Of a DNA stretch of 64,000 bases, positions 51,831 through 61,523 are shown one piece after another. A program made the translations under genes and the position numbers. The notes under the pieces are model-generated. The model made no database searches and was not told the DNA's origin. It saw only the letters and a list, made by a program, of their open reading frames with translations. This DNA is from Fontibacterium universale (GTDB lineage Bacteria; Pseudomonadota; Alphaproteobacteria; Pelagibacterales; Pelagibacteraceae): NCBI GenBank assembly GCA_965236175.1, contig CBDEAT010000002.1, forward strand, positions 62,001 to 126,000, written 5' to 3'. Position 1 is the first letter of the stretch, and the number at the start of each line of letters is the position of its first letter.

Positions 51831-52288
51831 TTAGTCTCAAAAATACTTTCAATTTCAACACATGCATTTAGAGGTAACGAATTACACCCAATTGCTATTC
51901 TGGAATGTAAATTTGTTGAAAATATTTTTGCGATCAAGTCAGACGCTCCATTAATAACTTTTGCGTGATCTGCAAAATTATCTAAACAATTCACATAACC
52001 ACTTATTCGAATGCAACTTTTCACTTTATTGAGATCGCCATTGCATGCATCTTTTAATTGTCCAAGAGCATTTAAAATTGCTATTTCTGCAGCTTTTTGG
52101 GCATTTTCTAATGAAACTTCTTTCATGACTTTTCCAGTTATTATTTTTCCATCAGAAGTAATTGGAAGTTGTCCTGATATGAAAATAAGTTTTTCATACT
52201 TACTGAAAGCAGCGTAATTACCAACTGGTTTTGGAGGGGAAGGTATATTGATATTTATCTTTTTAATAATTTCTTCAATCTTATTCAT
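51827..52288 (-). CDS. RidA (YjgF/YER057c/UK114) family protein
   Basis: Family members deaminate reactive enamine/imine intermediates from amino-acid metabolism. Length 153 from the ATG at 52288. Begins with PPKPVGNYAAFSK, then FISGQLPITSDGKIITGKV and EAAEIAILNALGQLK-type segments; the typical arginine appears in SRIAIGCNSLPLNACVEIE near the C-terminus. It resembles the longer 150-residue subfamily rather than the 128-residue RidA. A longer frame reaches 52366 but would lie within topA; the chosen ATG overlaps the topA stop by 8 bases, a normal coupling junction. Confidence 0.88.
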   Translation of the reverse strand: MNKIEEIIKKININIPSPPKPVGNYAAFSKYEKLIFISGQLPITSDGKIITGKVMKEVSLENAQKAAEIAILNALGQLKDACNGDLNKVKSCIRISGYVNCLDNFADHAKVINGASDLIAKIFSTNLHSRIAIGCNSLPLNACVEIESIFETN

Positions 52289-54848
52289 CTTCAGCTTTAG
52301 TTTTTTTACTTTTCTTTCTAGTTTTTTTACCACTTTTAGATTCATCATAAGCAATTCTTGCCGCAATCAGTACCAGAGCTTCTTCCATAGAGATATTCTC
52401 AGGATCTTTATCATCAGGAATTGTAGCATTTATTGTTTTGTATTTAATATAAGGGCCATATTGACCTTTCATAATTTTAACAGGTTTTTTATCTTCAGGA
52501 TGTTCACCTAGATTTTTAATTTCATTTGAAGTTCTTCTGCCTGGTTTTGCTTCAGCAATTAAAGTAATTGCTCTATTTAATCCTAAAGAAAATATATCTT
52601 CAGGATTTTCTAAAGAAGCAGATTTATTTTCACATTTTACATAAGGTCCAAATCTTCCAACATTTAAAGTAATATCTTGTGTGTTTTCTGGATATTGGCC
52701 AAGCACTTTAGGAAGAGATGCCAAAAATTTACATTTATCTAAGTCTAATGAGTCTAAAGATATACCTTTAGGTATGGATACGTTTCTAAGATTTTTTTCA
52801 TCATTACCAATTTGTAGATAGGGACCGAACCTACCTTTTTTTAAAACAATTTTTTCTTTATTATCAGTTTCTCCAAATACTTTTGGTTCAGCAAGAAAAT
52901 CTTGCTCAGCAGCCTTTGCTCTAGATAAAGGTCTTGTAAATTTACATTCAGGATAGTTTGAACAACCAATGAACGCTCCAAATCTTCCATTTTTTAAACT
53001 AAGTTCACCATTACTACAGTTTTTACATTTCTTAGAAATTTTTCCATTTTCATCTTTATCAAAAATAATATCTCCTAAACTTTCATTTAGTAAATCAAGT
53101 ACAGCTCTTGTTCTTAATTCTTTTACTTCGTTGATATTTTTGTAAAATTCTTTCCAAAAATTCTCTAAAACTTTAAGATATTCAATTTTCCCTGTAGTAA
53201 TTTCATCTAAACTATCTTCAAGGGTTGCAGTAAAATTATAATCTACATATTTAGTAAATAATTTATCCAAGAAAGCTGTAATAAGCTTACCTCTGTCAGT
53301 CGGAATAAAGCGTTTTGTTATTAGTTCCACATAGTTTCTAGCAGATAAAACTGAAATAATGCTTGCGTATGTAGAAGGTCTTCCTATTCCAAGTTCTTCT
53401 AATTTTTTAACAAGGCTTGCCTCAGAAAATCTAGGAGGTGGTTCTGTAAAATGTTGCTCTGTATTAAATTTAGGATTTTCTAATTTTTCATTAATTTTTA
53501 CTTCCGGTAGTATTTTTTGATCATTTTCTTCGTCTTTATCAACTTCATCCTCTTCTTTTACATCTTGATATAATTTTAAAAAACCATCAAATACTTGAAC
53601 AGATCCTGTTGCTCTAAAAGTAATGGATTTTGATTCATTTAATATCTCCAAGGTACATCTTTCGTATTCAGCATTTTCCATCTGAGAGGCAAGTGTTCTA
53701 TTCCAGATAAGCTCATATAATCTCGCTTGATCTTTATCTAAAATAGATCTCATTTTTTCAGGAGTCCTTAAAATATCAGTTGGTCTAATTGCTTCGTGGG
53801 CCTCTTGAGCGTTTTTTGCTTTTTTTCCTGAATAATTTTTAGCTTCACTTGGTAAATATTTTTTTCCAATCTCTTTATCAATATAATTTCTACATTCTTT
53901 AATAGCATCTTGAGAAATGTTAGTTCCATCAGTTCTCATGTAGGTAATTAAGCCAACAGTATCACCTTCAAAATCTATTCCTTGATAAAGCCTTTGAGCA
54001 ATCTGCATTGTTCTTGATGCTGAAAACCCTAATTTTTTAGAAGCTTCTTGCTGCATAGTAGACGTTGTAAAAGGAGCGTACGGACTTCTTCGGTAAGGTT
54101 TTTTATCAATACTTGCAATGTTGAAGCTTTCTTTTTTTATCTGTTCTAAAACACTTTTAATTTCTTCTTCATTTTTAAATGAAAACTTTTCGATCTTATT
54201 TCCTTTAAAAGAATAAAGTCTGGCGTTTAATTCTTTTTTTTGTTGGGTTAAAAAAGTACACGTAAAAGTCCAATATTCTTGTGGTTTAAATAATTCAATA
54301 TCATGCTCTCTATCGACAATAATTCTAAGAGCAACAGACTGAACTCTACCAGCGGATTTAGATCCTGGAAGTTTTGTCCAAAGAATAGGCGAGATGTTAA
54401 ATCCAACTAAATAATCCAAAGCTCTTCTTGCCATGTAGGCATTAACTAATTCAGGATTAATATCTCTAGGATTGCTAATTCCATTTTCAACTGCTTTTTT
54501 AGTAATCTCGTTAAATACAACTCTTTCAAATTTTTTATCTTTAATTTTTTTATTTTCTTCTAAGATACATTTTAAATGCCAAGCAATAGCCTCTCCTTCA
54601 CGATCAGGGTCTGTTGCTAAAATAATTCTATCAGCGTCAATTGCATAATCAGTGATTTCTTTTAAATGCTTCTTTGAACCTGGATCAATTTCCCAGATCA
54701 TTTTAAAATCATGCTCTGTATCTACAGAACCATTTTTTGAAGGAAGATCTCTAACGTGTCCGTAGCTTGCTAAAACTTTATAATCTGAACCTAAATATTT
54801 ATTAATTGTTTTTGCTTTAGCCGGACTTTCAACGATAACTAAATTCAT
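52281..54848 (-). CDS. topA: DNA topoisomerase I
   Basis: Type IA enzyme that relaxes negative supercoils. Length 855. TOPRIM start LVIVESPAKAKTINKYLG and DPDREGEAIAWHL near residue 115; the active tyrosine in GLITYMRTDGTNIS near 303; domain with IGRPSTYASIISVL near 480. The C-terminal region has one intact four-cysteine zinc finger (CKNCSNGE...CSNYPEC near 640) followed by three GRFGPY/GQYGPY repeats that have lost most cysteines, and a Lys/Arg-rich tail. The region upstream holds two TTGACA motifs that may be promoter -35 boxes. Confidence 0.98.
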   Translation of the reverse strand: MNLVIVESPAKAKTINKYLGSDYKVLASYGHVRDLPSKNGSVDTEHDFKMIWEIDPGSKKHLKEITDYAIDADRIILATDPDREGEAIAWHLKCILEENKKIKDKKFERVVFNEITKKAVENGISNPRDINPELVNAYMARRALDYLVGFNISPILWTKLPGSKSAGRVQSVALRIIVDREHDIELFKPQEYWTFTCTFLTQQKKELNARLYSFKGNKIEKFSFKNEEEIKSVLEQIKKESFNIASIDKKPYRRSPYAPFTTSTMQQEASKKLGFSASRTMQIAQRLYQGIDFEGDTVGLITYMRTDGTNISQDAIKECRNYIDKEIGKKYLPSEAKNYSGKKAKNAQEAHEAIRPTDILRTPEKMRSILDKDQARLYELIWNRTLASQMENAEYERCTLEILNESKSITFRATGSVQVFDGFLKLYQDVKEEDEVDKDEENDQKILPEVKINEKLENPKFNTEQHFTEPPPRFSEASLVKKLEELGIGRPSTYASIISVLSARNYVELITKRFIPTDRGKLITAFLDKLFTKYVDYNFTATLEDSLDEITTGKIEYLKVLENFWKEFYKNINEVKELRTRAVLDLLNESLGDIIFDKDENGKISKKCKNCSNGELSLKNGRFGAFIGCSNYPECKFTRPLSRAKAAEQDFLAEPKVFGETDNKEKIVLKKGRFGPYLQIGNDEKNLRNVSIPKGISLDSLDLDKCKFLASLPKVLGQYPENTQDITLNVGRFGPYVKCENKSASLENPEDIFSLGLNRAITLIAEAKPGRRTSNEIKNLGEHPEDKKPVKIMKGQYGPYIKYKTINATIPDDKDPENISMEEALVLIAARIAYDESKSGKKTRKKSKKTKAEDE

Positions 54849-54934
54849 AAGTTTTTAGAAAAAAGTAAGAACTGTCAAAATTTGTGACCTTTGTCAAATT
54901 TCGAAACGAAATATACAAAAAAGTCTTTAATTAC

Positions 54935-55495
54935 TTAGAAATTATCTTTTATTAAGGATGCAATGTTTTGTCTATGTGTGAAGATTGAAGTGACAAAATA
55001 AAAGAAAATTAAAAAAAATATTTTTTGATCGAAGAAAATAAAAGCCGTAACTGTCACAACTAAATATCCTAATAATGCTGAAACGGCTGATATTCTAAAA
55101 ATTGAAAGCATAATTAACCACGCAGTAATAAAAACAACTGATAAATAAAAATTGATTACCAGTAAGCTTCCTATAAATGTTGCAACTCCTTTTCCTCCTT
55201 TAAATTTTAGCCACACAGGAAAAATGTGAGCAAGAAAAACAATTACAGCTGCGTAGTAAGTTAGTTCGTTAAAATATTGGATTGTTAATAAAATAGATAA
55301 AGTTCCTTTAAGACCGTCTAGAAGAAGAGTTAGAGCAGCAATAAATTTATTGCCTGTTCTTAAGACATTAGTTGCGCCAATGTTTCCAGATCCAATTTTT
55401 CTTACATCGCCCAAACCAGCAAGTCTTGTAAGAATTAAGCCAAAAGGTATTGAGCCTAATATATAAGAGTAGAGTGTGACTATAAGTACGTCCAT
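54935..55495 (-). CDS. plsY: Glycerol-3-phosphate acyltransferase PlsY
   Basis: Transfers acyl groups from acyl-phosphate to glycerol-3-phosphate in phospholipid synthesis; inner membrane. Length 186 with about five hydrophobic segments. Signatures SIPFGLILTRLAG near residue 15, GSGNIGATNVLRTGNK near 37, and FPVWLKFKGGKGVATFIGSL near 92. Overlaps the upstream dihydroorotase-like gene by one base. Confidence 0.96.
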   Translation of the reverse strand: MDVLIVTLYSYILGSIPFGLILTRLAGLGDVRKIGSGNIGATNVLRTGNKFIAALTLLLDGLKGTLSILLTIQYFNELTYYAAVIVFLAHIFPVWLKFKGGKGVATFIGSLLVINFYLSVVFITAWLIMLSIFRISAVSALLGYLVVTVTAFIFFDQKIFFLIFFYFVTSIFTHRQNIASLIKDNF

Positions 55496-56784
55496 TAAGC
55501 CTCAAATACTAAATTTCCATTAATAAAAGTTTTTTCAACCTTACCTTGCATTTTTCTTTTCTCAATTGCTGTGTTTTTTGATTTTGATTTAATTTTTTCT
55601 TTTTCAATAACCCAAGGCTTATCAAGATTAACAACAGCTATGTCAGCGTCACTTCCAATTGATAAATTTCCAGCATTGATATTTAATATTTTCGCTGGAT
55701 TGCAAGTTAACGCCTTTATAAGTGTTTTTAATTCGCAAGATTGATTGTGATAAAGTTCTAATGTCAGAGATAATAAAGTTTCAATTCCTGAAGCACCAGT
55801 TGCTGCTTGCTGAAACGGTAAACGTTTTGACTCTTCATCTTCAGGTTTGTGATCTGAAACAATAACATCGATTAATCCTTTTTTAACAGCATCGATTAAA
55901 GCTAGACGATCATTTTCAGTTCTAAGAGGAGGGGATAATTTTAAAAATGTTCTAAAATCTCCAATATCATTTTCATTTAACGATAAGTTATTTATTGAAA
56001 CGCCTGTTGTAAATTCTAATCCCTTTTTTTTATAATTTTCAATTACCGGAAGTGATGCTTTTGAAGACACGGTTGATATATGGTATCTGTTTTTATAAAG
56101 CTCTAGCAAACTCAAGTCTCTTTCTATAATAATTTTTTCAGCGATATCTGGTATTCCTTTTAATCCTAATCTTGTAGAAATCTCTCCTTCATTAATTGAA
56201 CCATTAGCTGATAATTCGTTGTCTTGAGGAAATTGAATAATTAAGCTGTTTAAGTTTTTTGAATAATTAAATATTTTATCCATTACTCTATTGTTTTGAA
56301 CGCACTTAATTCCATCTGTAAAACCAATAGCTCCAATAATTCCAAGTAAACCAAATTCTGACATTTCATTACCCTCAAGATTTTTTGTAAGAGTTGCAAG
56401 AGGGTAGATTTTAATTTGCGACTTATCCTTTGCTCTTCTTTTTGTGAAATCTAATATAGAGCCATTGTCAATTACTGGCATAGTATTTGGCATTGTTACA
56501 ACGGAAGTTACTCCACCAGATAAAGCTGCCTCGCTTAAAGTTCTGAAATTTTCTTTGTATTCAAATCCAGGCTCTCCCACAAACACTCTCATGTCTACAA
56601 TTCCTGGAATTGAAATATTGCCTTTACAGTCTATAATTTCACAATCTTTTGGAGCGGTATCCTTAGTTACTTTCTTTCCTACAGCTTTTATTTTCCCATT
56701 TTCATCAATTAAAATTCCACCTACCTCATCAATATTATTTTGAGGATCTATTACTCGTGTATTAATTAAAAGTTTCATTATCAT
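55495..56784 (-). CDS. pyrC': Dihydroorotase-like protein without catalytic histidines (PyrC'/PyrX type)
   Basis: Clear class I dihydroorotase fold, 429 residues, but most metal ligands are replaced. Where active enzymes have HxH and REPG, this protein has Arg66-Val-Phe68 and VGEPG. The His of the QHCED motif is Phe185 (QFPQD) and the second His of YHxxH is Thr238. Asp311-His312 (SDHKP) and the structural NEGEISTRLGL motif remain. It is therefore probably inactive as an enzyme. Non-catalytic PyrC' proteins are known to form complexes with PyrB in other proteobacteria, and pyrB is directly upstream with a 4-base overlap. An active dihydroorotase must then be encoded elsewhere. Confidence 0.9.
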   Translation of the reverse strand: MIMKLLINTRVIDPQNNIDEVGGILIDENGKIKAVGKKVTKDTAPKDCEIIDCKGNISIPGIVDMRVFVGEPGFEYKENFRTLSEAALSGGVTSVVTMPNTMPVIDNGSILDFTKRRAKDKSQIKIYPLATLTKNLEGNEMSEFGLLGIIGAIGFTDGIKCVQNNRVMDKIFNYSKNLNSLIIQFPQDNELSANGSINEGEISTRLGLKGIPDIAEKIIIERDLSLLELYKNRYHISTVSSKASLPVIENYKKKGLEFTTGVSINNLSLNENDIGDFRTFLKLSPPLRTENDRLALIDAVKKGLIDVIVSDHKPEDEESKRLPFQQAATGASGIETLLSLTLELYHNQSCELKTLIKALTCNPAKILNINAGNLSIGSDADIAVVNLDKPWVIEKEKIKSKSKNTAIEKRKMQGKVEKTFINGNLVFEA

Positions 56785-57728
56785 TTGTTATTTCCGCAGA
56801 TAATTTTTAAACAGGCCATTCTAACGGCAACTCCCATTTCAACTTGCTCTTTGATAATGCTACGATTGATGTCATCAGCTAACGTTGTGTCAATTTCAAC
56901 ACCTCTATTCATTGGACCTGGGTGCATAATCAGTGCATTTGGATGAGCTTTAGTAATTTTTTTATAATCCAGACCGTAAAATTCATAATACTCTCTCGTT
57001 GAAGGAACATAAGATCCTTGCATGCGTTCAGTTTGAAGTCTCAACATCATAACAATGTCAGATCCTTCTAAGCCTTTGTTCATATCCGTGAATGCTTTAA
57101 CCCCAAGACTTTCAATATTTTTTGGCATTAGAGTAGGAGGGGCAATTACTCTAACTTCAGCTCCCAACATATTAAGTAAGTAGATATTTGATCTTGCAAC
57201 TCTTGAGTGCATTATGTCTCCACAGATCGCAATTCTTAAACCTTCAATTTTCCCTTTTTTAATTCTTATTGTAAGAGCATCGAGCAATGCTTGCGTTGGA
57301 TGCTCTCTCCAACCATCACCTGCGTTAATTACTGAGCAATTTACTTTTTGTGCTAAAAGATTTGCGGCTCCAGAATCTTGATGTCTTATAATTAAAACAT
57401 CAGGATGCATGGCATTCAAAGTCATTGCTGTATCAATTAAAGTTTCACCTTTTTTGATTGCTGAGTTTGAAACATTCATGTTCATCACATCAGCTCCTAA
57501 TCTTTTTCCAGCAAGTTCGAATGAGCTTAAAGTTCTAGTAGAAGATTCAAAAAATAAATTAATTTGAGTTTTGCCAGTAAGAATATTTAATTTTTTTTGT
57601 TCTCTTTTATTAAAGTCAACAAATTGCATTGACTCATCAAGAATATAATTAACTTCGGGAATAGATAGGGATTGAATGCCTAAAAGGTGCTTGTGTCTGA
57701 ATTTAACAGCTTCAGTTTGTATAGCCAT
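56781..57728 (-). CDS. pyrB: Aspartate carbamoyltransferase catalytic subunit
   Basis: Condenses carbamoyl phosphate and aspartate, first committed step of pyrimidine synthesis. Length 315 from the ATG at 57728. Carbamoyl-phosphate motif FFESSTRTLSSFELA near residue 50, DGWREHPTQALLDA near 130, and MLRLQTERM plus HPGPMNRGVEI near 265. Active-site residues are intact, unlike its downstream partner. An upstream ATG at 57767 would add 13 hydrophobic residues not seen in the family. No pyrI regulatory chain is nearby. Confidence 0.96.
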   Translation of the reverse strand: MAIQTEAVKFRHKHLLGIQSLSIPEVNYILDESMQFVDFNKREQKKLNILTGKTQINLFFESSTRTLSSFELAGKRLGADVMNMNVSNSAIKKGETLIDTAMTLNAMHPDVLIIRHQDSGAANLLAQKVNCSVINAGDGWREHPTQALLDALTIRIKKGKIEGLRIAICGDIMHSRVARSNIYLLNMLGAEVRVIAPPTLMPKNIESLGVKAFTDMNKGLEGSDIVMMLRLQTERMQGSYVPSTREYYEFYGLDYKKITKAHPNALIMHPGPMNRGVEIDTTLADDINRSIIKEQVEMGVAVRMACLKIICGNNK

Positions 57729-57785
57729 TAAAAGCAACTCTATACTTGCAAAGTATAAAGCTTGCAAGCATTAAATTAAAATCAC

Positions 57786-58265
57786 TTATTTTGTTTGATT
57801 TTTATAATAATCAATAAAGCCTTGTAAAATAAAGGCAGCAGAATTCTCGTCTAATTTTTTTTGCTTCTTTGTTACATTAATTGCTAATTCTGACATACCC
57901 TTGTAAGCGCCCTCACTAGAGAGTCTTTCGTCCCAAAGTGTTACTGGAATTGACAATTGTTCAGTTAAACTTTTAGAAAAATCTCTAGCTGATTGAGCTC
58001 TTGGACCAAGAGAACCATCCATATTAATAGGGTTGCCCACTACAATTCCTTCAATATTGTTTTCCTGAATGATGTTTCTTATTTCGGTTATAAAATATTT
58101 TAGCTGCGTAAATTCAATTGTAGTTAAGGGAGTTGCAATGCTATGATTTTCATCACAAATAGAGATGCCTATATTTTTTTTTCCATGATCAATTCCAATT
58201 AATCTGGATTGTTTATTTATTATTTCTACAAATTTATCGTTCTCTAATAGGTTGTAAGTTTTCAT
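57786..58265 (-). CDS. ruvX: Putative pre-16S rRNA nuclease YqgF / RuvX
   Basis: RNase H-fold nuclease implicated in maturing the 16S rRNA 5' end. Length 159. The first acidic motif is LIGIDHGKKNIGIS near residue 22, VVGNPINMDGSLGPRAQSARDF near 75, WDERLSS near 115 and the C-terminal DENSAAFILQGFIDYY. Divergent from gatC over 37 bases. pyrB follows it after a short gap on the same strand. Confidence 0.93.
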   Translation of the reverse strand: MKTYNLLENDKFVEIINKQSRLIGIDHGKKNIGISICDENHSIATPLTTIEFTQLKYFITEIRNIIQENNIEGIVVGNPINMDGSLGPRAQSARDFSKSLTEQLSIPVTLWDERLSSEGAYKGMSELAINVTKKQKKLDENSAAFILQGFIDYYKNQTK

Positions 58266-58302
58266 TAAAATGTTAATTTAGCCACATTTACCATTAAGTC
58301 TA

Positions 58303-58590
58303 ATGTCAATTAACAAAGATACTATTAAGAAAATATCAAAGTTAGCAAGGATATCAGTAACCAACGAAGAAACTGATAGACTTGAGAAAGATTTGAACTC
58401 CATCCTAAAATTTGTTGAACAGTTAAAAGAACTTAATACTGATAAAATTGCTCCTATAGCCTCAGTCTCTGATCAAGCCCTTACAATGAATAAGGATGAG
58501 GTAAAAAAAATTAATGAAAAAGAAGAAATTTTAAAAAACGCTCCAGAGAAAAATTCTAATTATTATGTTGTTCCAAAGGTTATCGAATAA
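58303..58590 (+). CDS. gatC: Asp/Glu-tRNA amidotransferase subunit C
   Basis: Small subunit that holds GatA and GatB together. Length 95, typical. Contains DTIKKISKLARISVTNEETDRLEKDLNSILKFVEQL-type sequence and the C-terminal NYYVVPKVIE (usual form FxVPKVI). First gene of gatC-gatA-gatB; 2 bases before gatA. Its presence implies indirect charging of tRNA-Gln and/or tRNA-Asn. Confidence 0.96.
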   Translation: MSINKDTIKKISKLARISVTNEETDRLEKDLNSILKFVEQLKELNTDKIAPIASVSDQALTMNKDEVKKINEKEEILKNAPEKNSNYYVVPKVIE

Positions 58591-58592
58591 AC

Positions 58593-60056
58593 ATGACTGA
58601 TCTTGCAAAATTAACTTTAGTTGAAAGCATAAAGCATGTTAAAGAAAAAAAATGTAGTGCCTCTGAGTTAGTTGATGCTTATGTTAAAAGAATAGAAAAA
58701 TCAGATAAATTAAATTGTTTTAATACTAAAGATTTAGAAAATGCTCTTAGCAAAGCTAAAAAAATAGACGCAAATAAAAAATTAGATAAAGCTTTAGTTG
58801 GAGCTCCTATTGCTGTTAAGGACTTATTTTGCACCAAAGGATTAAAGACAACGGCCTCAAGTAAAATTTTATCAAATTTTATTCCAACATATGAATCAAC
58901 TGTTACAGAAAAACTTTGGAATGAGGATGCAATTTTAATTGGAAAATTAAACTCTGATGAATTTGCAATGGGTTCATCAAATGAGACTAGTAGTTTTGGA
59001 AACGTTTTAAACCCATACCGTTTAAATAATGAAAATCTTGTTCCAGGAGGATCTTCAGGAGGTTGCGCTAGTGCAGTTGCTGCTAATTTAACAAGCGCTA
59101 CCGTTGGAACAGATACTGGTGGAAGTATTCGTCAACCAGCCGCATTCACAGGCATTGTCGGTTTAAAGCCTACTTATGGGCGCTGCTCTAGATGGGGGAT
59201 TGTTGCATTTGCATCTTCTCTAGATCAAGCAGGGCCAATGACAAAAGATGTAAAAGACGCTGCGTTAATGCTCGATGTTATTTCTGGTTATGATGAAAAA
59301 GATTCAACATCAGCAAATAAACCTAGGAGTTCATTTTTAAATTCAATTAAAAATAATGTTAAAGGTTTAAAGGTTGGAGTTCCGAAAGAATACCGCGTCG
59401 ATAATATGCCAAAGGAAGTAGATGATTTATGGCAAGAAGGAATTAAAATTTTAAAAGATAACGGCGCAATTATTAAAGATATTTCATTACCACATACAAA
59501 ATACGCTCTTCCTACTTATTATATTATTGCACCAGCTGAAGCCTCATCAAATTTAGCTAGATACGATGGCGTTAGATATGGATTTAGAGCAGAAGGAAAA
59601 GATTTAACCGAGATGTATGAAAATACTAGATCCAAAGGTTTTGGCGCTGAAGTTAAAAGAAGAATAATGATTGGAACTTATGTTCTGTCATCAGGTTATT
59701 ATGATGCTTATTATTTAAAGGCTCAAAAGGTTAGAAATTTAATCAAAATGGATTTTGATAACGCATATAAAGATGTTGATGTAATTTTAACTCCAACGAC
59801 ACCAACTCCAGCATTTAAATTTGGAGAAAATACAGATGACCCAATTGCTATGTATTTAAATGATATATTTACAGTAACTGCAAACTTAGCAGGTCTCCCA
59901 GCAATATCATTGCCAATTAAATATAATAAAGACGGACTACCTTTGGCATTGCAATTATTTGGAAAATCTTTTGATGAACAAACATTATTAAACACTGCTT
60001 ATTCTATAGAGCAGCAAGTTAATTTTAAATCACAAGTAAAAGATTGGTGGATGTAA
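58593..60056 (+). CDS. gatA: Asp/Glu-tRNA amidotransferase subunit A
   Basis: Amidase that releases ammonia from glutamine. Length 487. The Ser-Ser-Lys catalytic triad is visible: Lys in PIAVKDLFC near residue 75, Ser in PGGSSGGCASAVAA near 151, and Ser in GTDTGGSIRQPAAF near 175. The family signature GLKPTYGRCSRWGIVAFASSLDQAGP follows. The stop overlaps the gatB start by one base. Confidence 0.98.
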   Translation: MTDLAKLTLVESIKHVKEKKCSASELVDAYVKRIEKSDKLNCFNTKDLENALSKAKKIDANKKLDKALVGAPIAVKDLFCTKGLKTTASSKILSNFIPTYESTVTEKLWNEDAILIGKLNSDEFAMGSSNETSSFGNVLNPYRLNNENLVPGGSSGGCASAVAANLTSATVGTDTGGSIRQPAAFTGIVGLKPTYGRCSRWGIVAFASSLDQAGPMTKDVKDAALMLDVISGYDEKDSTSANKPRSSFLNSIKNNVKGLKVGVPKEYRVDNMPKEVDDLWQEGIKILKDNGAIIKDISLPHTKYALPTYYIIAPAEASSNLARYDGVRYGFRAEGKDLTEMYENTRSKGFGAEVKRRIMIGTYVLSSGYYDAYYLKAQKVRNLIKMDFDNAYKDVDVILTPTTPTPAFKFGENTDDPIAMYLNDIFTVTANLAGLPAISLPIKYNKDGLPLALQLFGKSFDEQTLLNTAYSIEQQVNFKSQVKDWWM

Positions 60057-61522
60057 TGAGCGATAAAGAATTTAATTATTATATTTCAGGTGAAACAGGA
60101 AAATGGGAAGTGGTAATTGGACTTGAGGTTCATGCGCAAGTAAGTTCGAATGCAAAATTATTTTCATCTTCTGCAACTAAATTTGGCTCAGAACCAAATT
60201 CGCAGGTTAGTTTAATTGATGCAGCAATGCCAGGAATGTTGCCTGTGATTAATAAATTTTGTGTTGAACAGGCAGTTAGAACGGGTCTTGGATTAAAAGC
60301 AAAAATTAACTTACTTTCTGTTTTTGATAGAAAAAATTATTTTTATGCAGACTTACCCCAAGGTTATCAAATCTCACAATTTAAACATCCAATCGTTGGT
60401 GAAGGAGAAGTAATTCTTGATATGCCTTATGGAACTAAAAAAATTGGAATTGAAAGACTACATCTTGAGCAAGATGCTGGAAAAAGTTTACATGATCAAG
60501 ATCCAACAAAAACATTTATTGATTTAAATAGATCAGGTGTTGCGTTAATGGAAATTGTCAGCAAACCAGATTTAAGATCACCAGAAGAAGTTGCTGAATA
60601 TATAAAAAAATTAAGATCTATTATGCGCTATTTGGGTACTTGCGATGGAAACATGGAAGAAGGATCACTAAGGGCAGATGTTAACGTTTCTGTTAGAAAA
60701 ATGGGTAGCAAAGATTTTGGGACACGATGTGAAATTAAAAACGTAAACTCAATAAAGTTTATGCAACAAGCCATTCAATATGAAGCAAAAAGACAAGTAG
60801 ATCTATTAGAAGAGGGTAAAAAGATTGATCAAGAAACAAGATTGTTTGATACTAAAAAAAATGAAACTCGTCAGATGCGCAGCAAAGAAGACGCTCATGA
60901 CTATAGATATTTTCCAGATCCAGATCTTCCGCCATTAAAATTTGATCAATCTTTTGTAGATGTGATTAAACAAAAATTACCAGAGTTACCTGATGATAAA
61001 AAAGAACGTTTAATAAAAGACTATAAACTTTCAAGCTATGAAGCTGGAGTTTTAATATCTGATAAAGATACCTCCGATTATTTTGAAGATATTGCAAAAA
61101 ATACTGATGTAAAACTTGCAATTAATTGGGTGATTGGCGATTTATTTGCGGCTTTAAATAAAATTGGAAAATCAATTAAGGAATCTCCCATTTCATCTAA
61201 AAATTTAACAAAATTAATAGATTTAATTAAAAATAATACGATTTCAGGAAGAATCGCAAAAGAAGTTTTTGAATTAATGATAAATGACAATAGAGATCCC
61301 AAAGTTATTGTTGAAGAAAAGGGACTTGTTCAAGAAAGTAACGTTGGTGAATTGGAAAAAATTATTGAAAAAGTATTAAAAGACAACACCGATAAAGTTG
61401 CCGAATATAAATCTGGTAAAGATAAATTATTTGGCTTTTTTGTAGGATCTGTAATTAAAGAATCTAAAGGCAAGGCTAATCCTGCTTTAGTTAATGATAT
61501 TTTAAAGAAAAAACTTTCATAA
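60056..61522 (+). CDS. gatB: Asp/Glu-tRNA amidotransferase subunit B
   Basis: Binds mischarged tRNA and phosphorylates the Glu/Asp side chain before amidation. Length 488 from the ATG at 60056, which overlaps the gatA stop (TAATG). Motifs: WEVVIGLEVHAQVSSNAKLFS near residue 18, DRKNYFYADLPQGYQISQF near 85, and HLEQDAGKSLHD near 136; C-terminal YqeY-like domain ends ANPALVNDILKKKL. A frame extension to a TTG at 60044 is possible but not needed. Confidence 0.98.
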   Translation: MSDKEFNYYISGETGKWEVVIGLEVHAQVSSNAKLFSSSATKFGSEPNSQVSLIDAAMPGMLPVINKFCVEQAVRTGLGLKAKINLLSVFDRKNYFYADLPQGYQISQFKHPIVGEGEVILDMPYGTKKIGIERLHLEQDAGKSLHDQDPTKTFIDLNRSGVALMEIVSKPDLRSPEEVAEYIKKLRSIMRYLGTCDGNMEEGSLRADVNVSVRKMGSKDFGTRCEIKNVNSIKFMQQAIQYEAKRQVDLLEEGKKIDQETRLFDTKKNETRQMRSKEDAHDYRYFPDPDLPPLKFDQSFVDVIKQKLPELPDDKKERLIKDYKLSSYEAGVLISDKDTSDYFEDIAKNTDVKLAINWVIGDLFAALNKIGKSIKESPISSKNLTKLIDLIKNNTISGRIAKEVFELMINDNRDPKVIVEEKGLVQESNVGELEKIIEKVLKDNTDKVAEYKSGKDKLFGFFVGSVIKESKGKANPALVNDILKKKLS

Positions 61523-61523
61523 A

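Noticed and set aside
52289..52366. Upstream start for the RidA gene inside topA
   Set aside because: The extra 26 residues are lysine-rich shadow sequence of the topA tail; the ATG at 52288 gives a normal family start and a short overlap.
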